A DNA stretch of 64,000 bases from Blepharisma stoltei (taxonomy: Eukaryota > Ciliophora > Heterotrichea > Heterotrichida > Blepharismidae). Position 1 is the first letter of the stretch. Each line of letters begins with the position of its first letter. The position numbers and the translations under genes are program-made. The notes under the pieces were generated by a model that saw only the letters and a list, made by a program, of their open reading frames with translations, searched no databases and was not told the DNA's origin. Of the stretch, positions 10,509-21,961 are shown piece by piece. Where the stretch lies: NCBI GenBank assembly GCA_914767885.1, contig CAJZBQ010000046.1, positions 62,001 through 126,000 of the forward strand, in the 5' to 3' direction.

Positions 10509-10964
10509 TTAAAATTTCCTATCAAAATATCTGAATCTTTCTAACTCCTTCAATTGTGCCTGATAATCTCCTATTGCAGCTTTTAATATTTTTTCTATTT
10601 GTAAATTTGTTTGAAAAATTTCAATTATATTTTGGTTAAGCTTTCCAAATTCATTAGCTTTTTCTTCTAATAGGTCTAGCTGATTTTTCATAGAATTTAA
10701 ATGGTCTTTGAATGGTTTCATGAGTTTTTCTAATCGAAAAGCAGTTTTTGTGTACATTTTTTCTATCACAAGTTCTTGGTTTGGTCTAGATAGACTTTAC
10801 ATGAAGATTTCAAGCTCTTTATACCTAAAGGGTAGAAATTTTAAAGTATTGGAAATAGATTCTGAGTATTCTTTAGCTTTTCTGAGACTTTCTTCAAATC
10901 TGACATAAGATCCTTGGACTGCTGAGTAGATTTTATTTGCGTTTTGTGGTAAAATAAAATCCAT
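10509..10964 (-). CDS. small coiled-coil protein with a 15-nt intron
   Basis: The minus-strand ATG at 10964 gives MDFILPQNANKIYSAVQGSY. A TAA would end the frame after LEIFM, but the 15-nt GTAAAGTCTATCTAG (plus 10786-10800) is a canonical tiny intron. Splicing gives EIFIPNQELVIEKMYTK and a continuous protein of about 146 aa to the TAA at 10509. The rest is helical with heptad-like Leu/Ile spacing (LEKLMKPFKDHLNSMKNQLD). No family recognised; probably a structural component. Confidence 0.7.
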
Positions 10965-11251
10965 GTGCTTTCCTTATTTGTTTATTTGATAAGAGTAGGC
11001 ATAGTAATTACTAATAATTATTGCTTTTGTAAAATATATTTTAAGTTATAAAAGCTTTAAAATCAAGAGCTTCTATAACAATTAATATTTTTCAATAAAT
11101 CTTAAGCTAAGCCTTATTAGCAAAGTATTATCCTTATAAGCAATATTTCTAGTTGCATATCCCTACCAGCACATAAAATCTCATCCTAATCCAAAGACAT
11201 CCTTCAATGCTAATACTCCTATAATTAATTATTACAATCATTTTAAAGAAT

Positions 11252-12832
11252 ATGGGCGTGCTATTCGTTGCGTACTGCATATTTGGTACTCTTATGCTCC
11301 TTATTCTCTTTTTCAACTACACAATAGTCAAATACTACACTGACACAAGTGAACACTATCATTTAGCCACCGTCGTCACAGTCCTATCTCTATCAATCAC
11401 TTTATTTTGTGTCCTCCTAGTTCCAATAGATATTCTGATTGCATCAGGACGAGTAAAAGATATAAGTGATATAGACATCCCTAAAGAAACAGTCAGAAAC
11501 ATATTTTTATCTTTATTTTCTATCATGCTCTTACTAGCTTTTATGCTGATACCTTTTGCGTATTTTTATGGGGAAGAACAGTTTGATGAAATTGATTCTG
11601 ATGGAAACGCGTTATGTGAAAAAATCTGTGAAAGCATGAAATATACAGCCAGCTTTATGCTTATTTGTGCTGTGCTGGTTATTGTAGGACTCATTTTTAG
11701 GCCAGAAAAAGATGAATGGGGGCAGGGAAAAGAATGAATCAGGCAGCTTTTTGATGTGGAACATGTAGGAGAGGCTGCTATTTCCTTTACAGTGGCATGC
11801 TTAACACTAGTAGGACTTTTGCTTTGGTGTTTTTATACTGCGTTTGGCATGGCTGCTATGCCGTTTACATTAATTAAAGGCAAAAAGAGCCTTGAAGAGG
11901 CTAAAAATGAGCTTGAAATGGATATTGGCGACGTCAGAGACAAAATCAGAGAAATTGAGCTGAGATCAGCCAAAAGTAACACAAGAATGACAAGAAAAGA
12001 AAAACGCGACAAAGCAAAACTCGAAAAAATGCAAAAAAAACTAATGGCAAGATCCTCAAAAATCTCTGAAAAACAAAAAGACAGCTCCCAGCTCCTATCT
12101 AGATTACTGAAATTTTTAACGCCTTTCCGAGTCATGCTGGGCGTTTTTGCTTTGATTTTCTCCTTGATTTTCTTTTTTTCCTTATTTTTTGGGGCAATTG
12201 ACAGACTTATAAATTCTGACTGTGGATTTTCCTGTGGATTTATTACGTCTTCCTCATCTATTTTTAATCCTCTTGATTCTCTCCTTGTCTATTTATCTAC
12301 AATGTTCCCTCTAGACTATCTGATTTTTGGCTTATTAATCCTTTATATATTTATTGCAAGCATTTATGGAATTGTTCGCTGGGGTATCCGTTTTCTATGT
12401 GTATCAGTAGCTCCTATATAGGTTTTCACAATAAAAAAGAAAAGAACAATGCCCCAAGCTCTGCTTGTAGCATCAATTATAATGATGCTTGTGGTGCTTG
12501 GCATTTCTGTAGCCATTTTAACAGTCGTCCCAGCTTATACTACATTTGGCTCCCAAAAATTTGTATCAGACGGCAAAACTGTGGAGTGCTCCTTAGAAAA
12601 TTTCAACGAAAACGAGTGCGTGATGTCCAATATTTCCAGCTTTTTTAATAGGTATTTTATAGTCAGAATTTCTCTGTCCATCCCGCTGTTTTCAGCAGTC
12701 GTTTATTTGATGAACTGGCTATTTATGGCAGTTTTCATCGTATGTGGGATCTCAGCAGCCATGCAAAAGCCTTCTTCGTCCTTTGAAGAAGAGCTGGAGA
12801 TCGAGGAGGAAGAAGAAGAGACATTTATATAA
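11252..12832 (+). CDS. LMBR1-domain membrane protein (LMBD1-like)
   Basis: ATG at 11252 opens a multi-spanning membrane protein: hydrophobic segments at about residues 1-25, 35-65, 85-110 and 125-150. A charged cytoplasmic coil follows (KGKKSLEEAKNELEMDIGDV ...), then further segments and an acidic C-terminus. One UGA encodes Trp at 11735 (KEWIRQLFD). The frame meets a TAG at 12419, but GTAGCTCCTATATAG (12407-12421) is a 15-nt intron; splicing gives CVSVFTIKKKRTMPQALLVAS, matching the conserved SPQALLLAT region of LMBD1. Family members work in lysosomal cobalamin export or as lipocalin receptors; the substrate here is unknown. Total about 520 aa, close to family length. Confidence 0.82.
12407..12421 (+). 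other. 15-nt intron in LMBR1-like gene
   Basis: GTAGCTCCTATATAG contains an in-frame TAG, so splicing is required to read through. The protein on both sides matches the family. Confidence 0.85.
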
Positions 12833-12855
12833 TAATTCATATAAATTTAAATAAA

Positions 12856-14463
12856 ATGACCTCAAACCAGGATGTTGTAGCAACCACTTTTGCCATTTCC
12901 CAAAAAGAAAAAGAGCTTAAACAGAGGTTTTTCAATAACCAAAGGACAGTCACCCAAAAAACTGAGCCAAAAATAGTCCAAGCGCCCGACCCAAAACTCC
13001 ACAATTTTCTAGATGACATGCAAAATGTCCTGCAGCAGCAAACCAAAGGGACAATGGCTGGGGATCTGCTAAAAAAACAAGCTGCGATTATGCAAGAGCA
13101 AGTCGATATTATTAAAGAAGACAGAAAAAACTTGCAAGAAGTAATACAACATCTTGCAATTAATAATACAAAAGAAAGCCAAGACCCTAGGAAAATGATG
13201 GCAGAGCTCCTAGCACCTCTAAGCAAGCAGATTTTAGAGGTAAAAAATTACTATGAAGAGACCAAAATTGCAGCCAAAGGCATCACTGAACAAGTCACAA
13301 ATTTAAAATCTGCAATAAGCGAAAAAAGAAATACAGGGAAACTGCAGAGATCAGTGGAATTAAGCATTAATAAGTATAATAATCAGAAGAGCCAGTTTCA
13401 GAATAAGGTAAAAGAAGCTGAAATGATGGTAAATGAAGTAGAAGAGGCCGCACAAGAGAATTCGTTAATAAATAAGTGCCAGGATGGGATTAGATACTTG
13501 AGAGAACAGATAAAGGCAGTTAAAGATGATACTTTGACAGTAGAAAAAGAGTTGCAGGGGAGGTATAAGAGGATAATGGAGCAATGCCAGACAATAAAAA
13601 ATTTGCCGACTGAAATGTTTTTGCAGGAAAAAGATTATAGAGGAGCTGTAATGAGGATTCAGGAAAGACTGGGAGGGGAGTTTAATTATGATGAAATTTT
13701 GGAGGAAATTGAAAATTCAGTTGCGGTTAAAAATACGCTGATGCTGGAATATAGACAAGGCACGCCGACTTATCCCAAGCTGAAAAAGGTGAATATTTCG
13801 CCGGAAAGAGAAAAAAGTGGGTATCAGGGGCAGCAGACCTTGAAAAAGAAGCAGACTGAGCTACATCCTGCACCTTTTGGAGGCAAAAGAACATTTACTA
13901 TCAAGCCAAACAACTTAACAAATCTGCCAACAGTGCCTCTTAAACCGCCTTCTCCTGTTCCTATAAAAACAAAACCGCCCTCCTTTATAAAAACAGCTCC
14001 AAAAATGCCTGAAACCCAAAAATCAAAAGAAATTGAGCCAGTCAAAAAATTCGAATTGCCTTCATTTGCCTCAAAAATCCCTACCGAGGTTCAAACCGAA
14101 GAAGTAAAGCCAGACCCCAAGCCAGTTCCAGCTGCTTCTAAATTAAACCAAACTAAAATCGCTGGCCCAGAAGCCTTAGAAAATGATTTATACTCAGGGC
14201 TAAAAAGCCAAGAAACCCAAAACCCTCCTTTACAGTCCTTAGAAAGCCAAACGACAGACGCTGTCACAAAATTCGTCCTAAACCAATTACTGTCAAAAGA
14301 AAAGCTTCATCTGGAAAAACCCCAAGGAAACAAAGCAAAATGGCTGGGGGTTGATGGAATCAGCGACCTCGTAAAGCAAAATTTATTAATAGACTCCTTT
14401 ACAATCGAAAAAGTCGGCCAGCAAGTACTAGAAGAAGAAATAGAAAAAATGGGGCAATCATAA
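12856..14463 (+). CDS. long coiled-coil protein with Pro-rich tail, possibly centriolar
   Basis: The 535-aa reading frame begins MTSNQDVVATTFAISQKEKE only about 20 bp after the previous stop. Residues about 60-300 are helical coiled coil rich in Gln, Lys and Glu. Residues 330-420 are Pro/Lys-rich (LPTVPLKPPSPVPIKTKPPS). A folded C-terminal helix pair follows (DAVTKFVLNQLLSKE, LIDSFTIEKVGQQVLEEEIE). The arrangement recalls TALPID3-type centriolar proteins, but I cannot show homology. The next ORF at 14945 follows in phase once the palindromic element is removed, so both may be one gene. Confidence 0.7.
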   Translation: MTSNQDVVATTFAISQKEKELKQRFFNNQRTVTQKTEPKIVQAPDPKLHNFLDDMQNVLQQQTKGTMAGDLLKKQAAIMQEQVDIIKEDRKNLQEVIQHLAINNTKESQDPRKMMAELLAPLSKQILEVKNYYEETKIAAKGITEQVTNLKSAISEKRNTGKLQRSVELSINKYNNQKSQFQNKVKEAEMMVNEVEEAAQENSLINKCQDGIRYLREQIKAVKDDTLTVEKELQGRYKRIMEQCQTIKNLPTEMFLQEKDYRGAVMRIQERLGGEFNYDEILEEIENSVAVKNTLMLEYRQGTPTYPKLKKVNISPEREKSGYQGQQTLKKKQTELHPAPFGGKRTFTIKPNNLTNLPTVPLKPPSPVPIKTKPPSFIKTAPKMPETQKSKEIEPVKKFELPSFASKIPTEVQTEEVKPDPKPVPAASKLNQTKIAGPEALENDLYSGLKSQETQNPPLQSLESQTTDAVTKFVLNQLLSKEKLHLEKPQGNKAKWLGVDGISDLVKQNLLIDSFTIEKVGQQVLEEEIEKMGQS

Positions 14464-14945
14464 AAAAACTAGATGGGTAAATTAGAGTAAATTTGAAATC
14501 TATAAAATGACTGTAAATTTTAAAATTGCATGAAAAATCCCAAACGGAAAATTTTTTTAAAGCCATACTGTAAAATCTCCTAATTATTTTTTGTTATGAA
14601 AAAGCCCCTAAAATTTGTAAATTAAAAAAAATTCTGGATAAGATGCGATAAAGCTCCTTTATTTATTTTGTCTCAATTATGCAGATTAATAGCTATGAAT
14701 CATATGATATAGATTCTCTATTTATACGATCGGACAACTTCTAATAGTATTAATTCACAATATCATTTTGTTTTCGAAGGGTTTTTTCATGTGAAAAATG
14801 AAAAAAAAAAACTACTGTGGAGGTTTTTTTACAGTATGGTTTTAATTTTTTTCCTATGGGTATTTTCATGAGATTTTAAAAATAAAATTTACAGTCATTT
14901 ATAGGTTTAAAATTTACTGTAATTTACCCATCAGTTTTTTTTCAT
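14462..14945. mobile_element. palindromic MITE-like element, probable IES
   Basis: The inverted arms are each about 110 bp: the left starts ACTAGATGGGTAAAT at 14468 and the right ends ATTTACCCATCAGT at about 14935, with ACTGTAAATTTTA inside both. A direct repeat TCAT (14458-14461, 14942-14945) flanks the insert. Excising one repeat unit plus insert joins EKMGQS to WTPKKMRTKN in frame. The junction is not a TA pair. It contains no ORF. Confidence 0.65.
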
Positions 14946-16129
14946 GGACCCCCAAAAAAATGCGAACGAAAAATACTAAAAAAGAAGACTCAAAAAGAGA
15001 CGAGTCCTATGCAGACGATTTTGAAGAATATAATGAGGATTCTAAAGACCCAGCCAAAGAACAGAAAGTTGAAATTCCAAAAATACCAATAAAGAAACCG
15101 GAGGAAAATAAAAACAATACGCCAGTTTTAGAGCCTCCAGAAAGTGGTGATATTGAGTCATTATTAAACCCGCGGCTGCTTGGTATGATGAGTGCAGCGG
15201 CTGTGCAGCATTATATAACTGCTTTAATTGAGTCTGGCCACCTTGGTCGTGCCCATTCTATTTCTCCACCAAGTTTATTTGATAGAAATTCCACCCCTCC
15301 TACACAGATTTTTAATCCTCCAGTGCAGACCCCTATGACGAACCAAAATCAGTCAGATTTTACGATTTTGCCTCCACAAATTCAGACAAGAATAGAAATC
15401 CCTGAAGAGCTGAAAGGATTTTTTAATACACCTATAGGAGAACAGTTATTAAGAATAATTAAAGAAAATAAAAGCCAGACTCCTCAGCAGATTTTAGAAG
15501 AATGGGTCAAGCGCTATATGGCGAGTCCGAGAGACCCTTTTACCCCTTTGAATTTGCAGTACCCACCGAGGCAAGAATTTAATCATGATAATAGGGAAAA
15601 AAGCATTTTTGGGGATATTTTTGCAAGCCAAATGCCAAAGCCTCAGTTTAATGCAGAAAAAGAAGAGAATGTGATTAAAAAAGAGTCCATGGCGCCTAGG
15701 AGGGTTTTTGATATCCCGATTTTGAACTTGCAAAAAGCTGTGCCAAGCAGCCCTGGAACTCTTGCATTTTTGCTATCAGAATCTGAGTCGTCGTCTGGGA
15801 TTTCTTCAGGATCTGTAGGTTCTGAGCTCTTTTTTTCAGAAAATCCAGGGTTTTTGAGTGGGTTTATTGACTTTGTGAAAAAATCAAGGGAAATTGAAGA
15901 AGGGCAAGTTCCTGGGAGTTATGAGACTTCTGAAGGAGAAGTCAAACACCCAGAAATAGAAGGACTGTCATCAGGAGAAATTCCTTCTGAGGTGCTTTTG
16001 CCTAGCCCTCTTGGAATTGATAGAAATTGGGATAGAGTAAGAATTTCCACTTCAGATTTATTGTCAAATGAAGAAACCTTTGAGAAAAGTGAAGGGGAAT
16101 TTGACCCTGCAGCAATTTTCAGCATTTAA
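14946..16129 (+). CDS. disordered acidic/Ser-rich protein, likely C-terminal half of the 12856 gene
   Basis: The frame is open from about 14930; the first ATG is at 14960 (MRTKNTKKEDSKRDESYADD). It is rich in acidic residues, Pro and Ser. A predicted helical part is LLNPRLLGMMSAAAVQHYIT (about residue 70), followed by IEIPEELKGFF and a repeated SSGISSGSVGS patch. It ends TAA 16129. No family is certain. The order coiled-coil, Pro-rich, then acidic tail across both ORFs resembles TALPID3-like proteins, a weak inference. Confidence 0.6.
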
Positions 16130-16318
16130 ATAATTTTTATAATTAGAAAATTTAAATCTTAATTATTCTGATTTTCGAGATTATAAATGGCTTAAATAAT
16201 TATGTCTAAGTGTAGATTTTCGCTTATAAAATTGCCAGTATGGTTACGAACTGGCCATATAGGCTGATTATTAAAATTATTTTTATTCATTTATATATAT
16301 AAATAATATTGATCGGCA

Positions 16319-16490
16319 TGGGCAGATAGAATGCTTAGACTCCCTAGCTGGTTTTCCAACTCAAGGTGACAAACCAACTCGTGGAGAGTTGAGTATAAGG
16401 CATTTTTTAACTCCTGAGTTGACTCCTCAACTTAAGTGGGGGAACCGACTCGATGGGCCTAGGCATTCTTTTAGCCCAGGCTGATTAATC
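16319..16490. repeat. imperfect inverted repeat element
   Basis: The left arm GGGCAGATAGAATGCTTAG and the right arm CTAGGCATTCTTTTAGCCC are approximate inverse complements, with a GC-richer centre containing several GTTGA/CAACT motifs. No ORF. Probably a short non-autonomous element. Confidence 0.5.
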
Positions 16491-16819
16491 TCGGTTCCTG
16501 GGCTATAATAAACTATTGTTCAATATAATAATACCTATAAGATGAATTTCTAGATTCCCTAATTAATAGTGGACGCTTTCTCTTTTTTCGCTTTAAGTAC
16601 GTTGGCCATTTTAAGCCATAATTAAACATGAAGTCTTGGCTTAGAGCTGGTCTTCTGGCAGAAACACATGAATTATTCTTAATTTGTCAATGCAAACTAC
16701 TAATTTTAATAAATTATAATAAATATTAATTAATCTATTGATTTATTGTATATAAAAATATGCAATATATGAAATTGGTTCGATTAAAACGGGATTAATT
16801 TTCCCAAATTTTTCAATGG

Positions 16820-16905
16820 AATCGTTCGATAAAGGATGAGGATCAATTTTCACAATATTTAGGAATTTTCAATGGAATCGTTCGATCAAGGATGGGGGAT
16901 AAGAA
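16820..16905. mobile_element. fragments of GGATGGGG MITE family
   Basis: TCAATGGAATCGTTCGATAA and, 52 bp on, TCAATGGAATCGTTCGATCA followed by AGGATGGGGG match the termini of the full MITE at 1805-2357. Confidence 0.6.
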
Positions 16906-17847
16906 TTAAAATAATTTTTAAAATTTTCTATCGGTTTTGCTTGCTATAAATTATTACAACAAGCACTTTTGCATGGTAATTTATTTCTCGTATACAAATT
17001 AGCTTGAATAATTAAAGTTTATTAATATAGAATAATATCAGCAACTTCTCAGCACTCCAATTAACTGACTCCTCCTTTGGTTCAAGTTTTTTTATAATTA
17101 GGGGATTATATTTCTTAAAATATTAATTAAAAATATTATATTCAATTAAAATATAATACCTTATTAAACAAATACTTAAAATTTAATACAATTCGTGGAT
17201 TTTTTATTATTCTTATATTTATTAATTATTTATCAAAATATTATATAACAAAAAAATTTAGATAAAATATTATGAAAGAGAATAATTTATCCAAAATCAG
17301 GAATTTTTCCAATGTTTTGCTAACTAACAAAGAGGAAAGGTAATATTTTGCTTATTTAAGGTGGCGTAAATATTTCGATGATTTAATTAATATTATAAAC
17401 TTGGAAATTGAATTTTTATAACAAAAAATTTTTACACCCGCAATTATTTTTGAATCAAGCTTTGAAAAATTTTATATTAACTCCACCCCCTTTTAAATTT
17501 AGAACAAAATATAGGTAAAATTTCCATTTTGGAGTACTTTAACACTTCTTTAATTTGGATAAACATTTTTCAATAGGAAAGTTTTATAGTTAAAATACTA
17601 ATTTGTATAAAATTAATTTTAGCCTAATTTAAACATATTTTTTAATTTTTAAAAATTTTCAATAAAATTTACTGAAACAGGAATTTTAAAAAATGGGAGT
17701 AAAAAAAAATGTTAAAAAATAAGTTTTTCAAGACAAAAATGTTCGCTTACGTCATCTCTTCATCTTTTAAATATTTCAACTTATATCTTTACATTAAAGA
17801 TTTTATGGTGTGTGTTCATTATATATATAATTTTTTTTATCAGCATT

Positions 17848-19486
17848 ATGGGAAACTGTTGCAGTAACCAAAGCGGAGACATGATGGACTCTCAATTACA
17901 GATTTCGCCCTCGCACTTCCAATTTAACTACATTATCGGCCGAGGAGGCTTAGCAAAAGTCTGAAAAGCCATGCGCTGTAACTCCAAAAAAGAATTTGCT
18001 ATAAAAGTTATGCCAAAAGTAAAAGTTTTGGCACGAAGTTCTATAAATAGCATCCTCAACGAGATGTCTTTCTTAAGCACATTGAGGAGTCCAAGCATTG
18101 TAAACATGCATTATGCCTTTTATGACAGCGAAAATTTATATTTAGTCCTTGATCTTATGCCTTGCGGAGATCTTAGATTCCATTTGTCTCACAGAAAAAA
18201 AAAATTTTCAGAAAATCAATCGAAATTTTTAATTGCCAATATTGTGAGGAGCTTGGTATTTATCCATGGGGCTCATGTAATTCATAGAGATTTAAAGCCA
18301 GAAAATTTATTATTTGATGAAAAAGGGTATCTTCACTTAACAGATTTTGGAACGGCAATTAATTATGATGAGAAAAATGGAAACTGGATGGGCGGGACTC
18401 CACAATATGCAGCCCCAGAAATGTTGTTGAGAGAAGAACAAACGATAGCAATTGATTATTATGCCTTAGGTGTTATATTATATGAGCTGATGACAGGCAA
18501 AAGGCCTTATGAAGGAAAAAACTGAAAAGAAATGAATGAGCTTATGAAAAATGAATTTACAGTAAAAGAAAGCGACCTACCTGCGGGATGGTCAAGTGAT
18601 GTATTGGATTTAGTGAACAATGTAAGAATTACTTACTCCCCCCCCCCCTCCGTGAGCGAACAAAACCATTAGAAAAATCGCCATTTTTTGACCAAAAAAC
18701 CCACCCTCCGTGAGTGAACAAAAATTTTTTTAATAGAAAAAATTTTAATGGAAAAAAATTTTGATATATAAGTGATAATTAGTATGATGAAATCTAGAGC
18801 TAATTCTGTTTAATTTTAAACAAATTGCGTTTTAAAACATAAATTTTGCAAATTAAATTAATATTTGATTCCCAATTTTTTGCAAATTAGGATTTTTTTA
18901 AATTTCGAAAAAAATAATTTTTTATAAAATTTATATATAAATTTTTTTTAAAAAAAAAAAAAATTAACCCCCCTCCGTGAGCGAACAAAATTTTTTTGTT
19001 CGCTCACGGAGGGGGGGGGGGGAGTTAGCCCTTTCAAAGGATATAAGTAAAAATCGATTTATTGAAAATTAATTGTAAAAGGATGAATTCTATATATTTA
19101 AAATCAAATGAAAAACCAAATTGTTAATGGGATGTTAGTTACTGAGAAAACAGCCAGAGATGAGATTAGGATTTAATGGTCCGGAAGAAGTAAAAAGTCA
19201 CCCATGGCTAAGAAATATTGATTGAACAGAAATTTCTAATGGATTAACAAAAGCCCCATTTCTTCCAAACTCTACAACTTCAAATTTCAACCATTTTGTG
19301 GAAATGTCACTTAATGGTAATGAAGATAAAGAAGCATTGCACAGAAGTAAAGATTTGCTTAAAGATGAAGTAACTCATTCACTTTTTTCGGGATTTTACT
19401 ATAATGAGCTCGCGCAATACTCAGGATCAGTTTCTAACCCAGATCTACCTCTTTTATATCAGTATAGTCCTAAATCAAAATTGTAA
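17848..19486 (+). CDS. N-myristoylated AGC-type Ser/Thr kinase (STK32/YANK-like)
   Basis: ATG 17848 gives MGNCCSNQ, a strong myristoylation/palmitoylation signal. The kinase domain is complete: glycine loop GRGGLAKVWKA (Trp by UGA), AIKVM lysine, HRDLKPEN at about residue 146, DFG at 166, and GTPQYAAPE activation segment. Lobe features LDLMPCGDLRFHL resemble the STK32/YANK group. The frame is open to 18630 (LVNN), then a 517-bp insert follows. Removing it between TA 18623-24 and TA 19140-41 continues LRKQPEMRLGFNGPEEV, the expected AGC subdomain XI, then KAPFLPN and a tail ending SPKSKL at 19486. It should phosphorylate Ser/Thr at membranes; substrates unknown. Confidence 0.9.
18625..19141. 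other. IES containing a MITE, in kinase gene
   Basis: Excision between the two TAs restores LVNNVLRKQPEMRLGF in frame. The insert holds the 390-bp MITE (18636-19025) plus about 115 bp of AT-rich sequence on its right, so the MITE here sits inside a larger IES. Confidence 0.85.
18636..19025. mobile_element. MITE, CTCCGTGAGCGAACAAAA family
   Basis: The terminal inverted repeats CTCCC(n)CTCCGTGAGCGAAC are flanked by TTA on both sides. The left end has an internal direct copy, CACCCTCCGTGAGTGAAC, at about 18703. The right end forms a tight hairpin from two inverse copies of the TIR (about 18968-19025). No ORF. It is nearly the exact inverse of the copy at 55916-56304. Confidence 0.9.
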
Positions 19487-19802
19487 TTGTGTAGCAAAAT
19501 GCTATAATATGCACTTATAATAATTTTTTTTAAAAAAGCTGATAAATTTCGCTTCATTAATTAGTATATTGATATTTTCCCTGTGATTATCTCATAAAAT
19601 AAGCTTATAGACAAGAATGATGGGTAGGGGTCGCTGCTTTCTAAATAACAAATTTCATTTAAAAATTACACATTTATTCGCCAAATACTTAATAAAAGAC
19701 TTTTGCATCAGACTTTTTTATCTCCAAACAATTAGCAGGAATACCCAATAAGCAAGCTTTAAGATCTCTCTTACATTTTATTTACCAAATATTAAATTTT
19801 AT

Positions 19803-21155
19803 ATGTCAGAAGTTAATTCTCAATTAAACGCTACTAAGAGGTCCAGCATATTTTCATTCGGCAATGAATCAGTGCGATTAGAAAACGAAATAAATCATTT
19901 TACTCGAAAACTTGAACACGAGCGAAGACTATCTCTTTTACTTGACAAAGACTTGAAAGAAATAAAGCAAAATATCGCAAATATCAAAAAAAATAAAAAT
20001 CAAAAATTCAGCACCATCAAGGCTCAAGACAAGGTAAAAGCTTTAGAAATCAGACTTGAAGCCGTAAATAAGCAACTTGGAGAAGTCAGAAACAAAACCC
20101 GAAAGCTTATAAATGAAATTGACTGTATGAGAAAAAACGCTCAAGGCTACCATACAGGAAATTTAAGCGCAAAAAAAGAATTAGAAAGAGCGCGATCCCA
20201 AATTATTGAGACAAACAGAGTATCTTCTGAGCTACAGAAAACAATTGAAAAATATAATGAAAATATATTAAGCACACACAGCAAGTTTGAAAGCAACCGG
20301 GATATTTTAGCCGAAAGCCTCAGCTTAATGAAATCTAATTATTTAGAAGACAAAATCGAAGGGACTAAATTCAGACAAGGCTTCACTGTGAATTTCGCTC
20401 AGCCAATAGCAGACGCCTCAGAAATGCATGGGATTTATAAAAATCAAGCCCAAAAATGGTCAGAAAAATGCAAAAAATTGACTTCGGACAAAGAAAGTAT
20501 AAGATCCAGGGTATCTGACCTAAATTCTGCTATGGAAGAAATGAAGGCCCAAAGTAAATTAAGCAGCTCAAAAGACATAGTCGATCTTTTTACTACTAGT
20601 ATAAATGAATATTCCAAGCTAAGCCACTATTTCTATACAATTTCAGAAGAAATCTTTGAAGTCAGTGAAAAAGTGAGGCTAAATAAAGAAAAAGTTGAAG
20701 AAATCAGCAAAGGTTTTCATGAAGAAATAAAAATAGAAGGAATTGAGACTGGAAAAGAAAATTTAAAAAAAATTGGAAAGGAAAAAGAAAGAGCTAAAGA
20801 GAAGCTAGGAAAGATTCGGGGGAAAATTTATTTTTTGCCAGATGGGTTTAGAATGATGACTGAAGAGCTTTTAAAGCTAGGGATAAATAATGAAGTGGAG
20901 CTTCCTGATTTAGACGAAGATACAGTGACTAAGGTGATGTTTGAATTAGAAGAATCAATAAATTCGGTTATGTATTGAAGGAAAATAACAATTGACCAAA
21001 AACCTGAGTCTTCGCCATCTAAAAAAATTATTGATTTTAATGAAGTGGATATAGAGAAACTTATAGAGGATGATTTGCCAAATGCTCCGATGACTATTAA
21101 AGATTTTCAAATAAAAGCAATTAAGTCTATTGATAAGCTTTCTGAAGGTTCTTAA
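19803..21155 (+). CDS. coiled-coil protein
   Basis: ATG 19803 starts MSEVNSQLNATKRSSIFSFG. Residues about 25-280 are almost continuous heptad coiled coil rich in Lys, Glu and Leu. A UGA codon at 20976 is read as Trp (SVMYWRKITI), extending the protein past the apparent stop to the TAA at 21155 (about 450 aa). The acidic C-terminus contains VDIEKLIEDDLPNAPMTIKD. I recognise no family; axonemal or centrosomal scaffold proteins often look like this. No introns or IESs seen. Confidence 0.75.
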
Positions 21156-21254
21156 TATGCTGCTTATCCACCGCTTTTTTTAATTTGAGCCAAATATCAG
21201 TAAAATTTCATGAATTTGCCCTTTAAAAATTTTAATTTAAATTTTTTAAAACCA

Positions 21255-21316
21255 AATTAACCCCTGTAAATTAGAGCAGTTTGCTTTTTCCTAATTTTAA
21301 AAGGGGGAGTTAATAA
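21255..21316. repeat. short palindromic MITE remnant
   Basis: TTAACCCCTGTAAATTAG and CTAATTTTAAAAGGGGGAGT form inverted ends about 60 bp apart, flanked by TTAA. It resembles the CACCCCCTTTAAATT half-sites at 17482 and 31835. Confidence 0.4.
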
Positions 21317-21376
21317 TAAAATGCATTATAAAATCCCTTCTGCGAAAATTATCGTTAAGTAAATTGTTATCAACAA

Positions 21377-21781
21377 TTATTTCATTTTTTTTAATTCATT
21401 TAATTCTTCACTTATTCGGTTTATGCTTTTCTTCAAGCTCGCGATAGGTTTTATTTGCAATTTTACTTTGTTTTTATCTATAAAAGCTTTATTGATTTTT
21501 TCTATTAATTCAGTCAAATCCTCTCTGCTTTGACTTACTTCCTTTACTTCCTGTGTAGCTATAAATTCTCTTTGCTCAGGCATAGTAAAAAAGAATTCAT
21601 CTTGTTCAGAATAAGTTTCAGTTGAGCTGGATAAAATTTCAGTAGAATCTGAATGGCTTCTACTTAAAACATCAATAGGGTTATCTATAGCAACTTCGTC
21701 AATATACTCGTCTAAGCAGATATTGGTATAATTCAGACCTTTTTTCATTTCTAACTCCCCTTGGCTAATGAGCAAAACCAT
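21377..21781 (-). CDS. hypothetical Ser/Glu-rich small protein
   Basis: The open frame is 134 codons from the first ATG, 122 from the second (MKKGLNYTNICLDEYIDEVA). The centre is Ser/Thr/Glu-rich and the C-terminus has a short coiled coil (ASLKKSINRISEELNELKKM). No family recognised. It lies downstream of and convergent with the previous gene. Confidence 0.55.
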   Translation of the reverse strand: MVLLISQGELEMKKGLNYTNICLDEYIDEVAIDNPIDVLSRSHSDSTEILSSSTETYSEQDEFFFTMPEQREFIATQEVKEVSQSREDLTELIEKINKAFIDKNKVKLQIKPIASLKKSINRISEELNELKKMK

Positions 21782-21961
21782 TTAAAAATTCTGGATAACT
21801 GCCCACATCAATAAAACATTTTAATTTAAAATTTGATTTACTATTGATAATTATAATAATGAGCTCTCCAATTAATTACATTAAATTTAAATAGCTGTAT
21901 ATTTTAAAGCATATCTATATGAATATTTGGAAGTAAAATATTTTAAAAATGTATAAATTAG

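Larger units (their letters stand above)
16130..17847. other. long intergenic region with MITE fragments
   Basis: No conserved ORF is seen. It contains an imperfect inverted repeat (16319-16490), two tandem fragments of the GGATGGGG MITE family (about 16820-16905), and near 17482 a half-site AACTCCACCCCCTTTTAAAT of a further repeat family. The rest is AT-rich. Confidence 0.5.
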
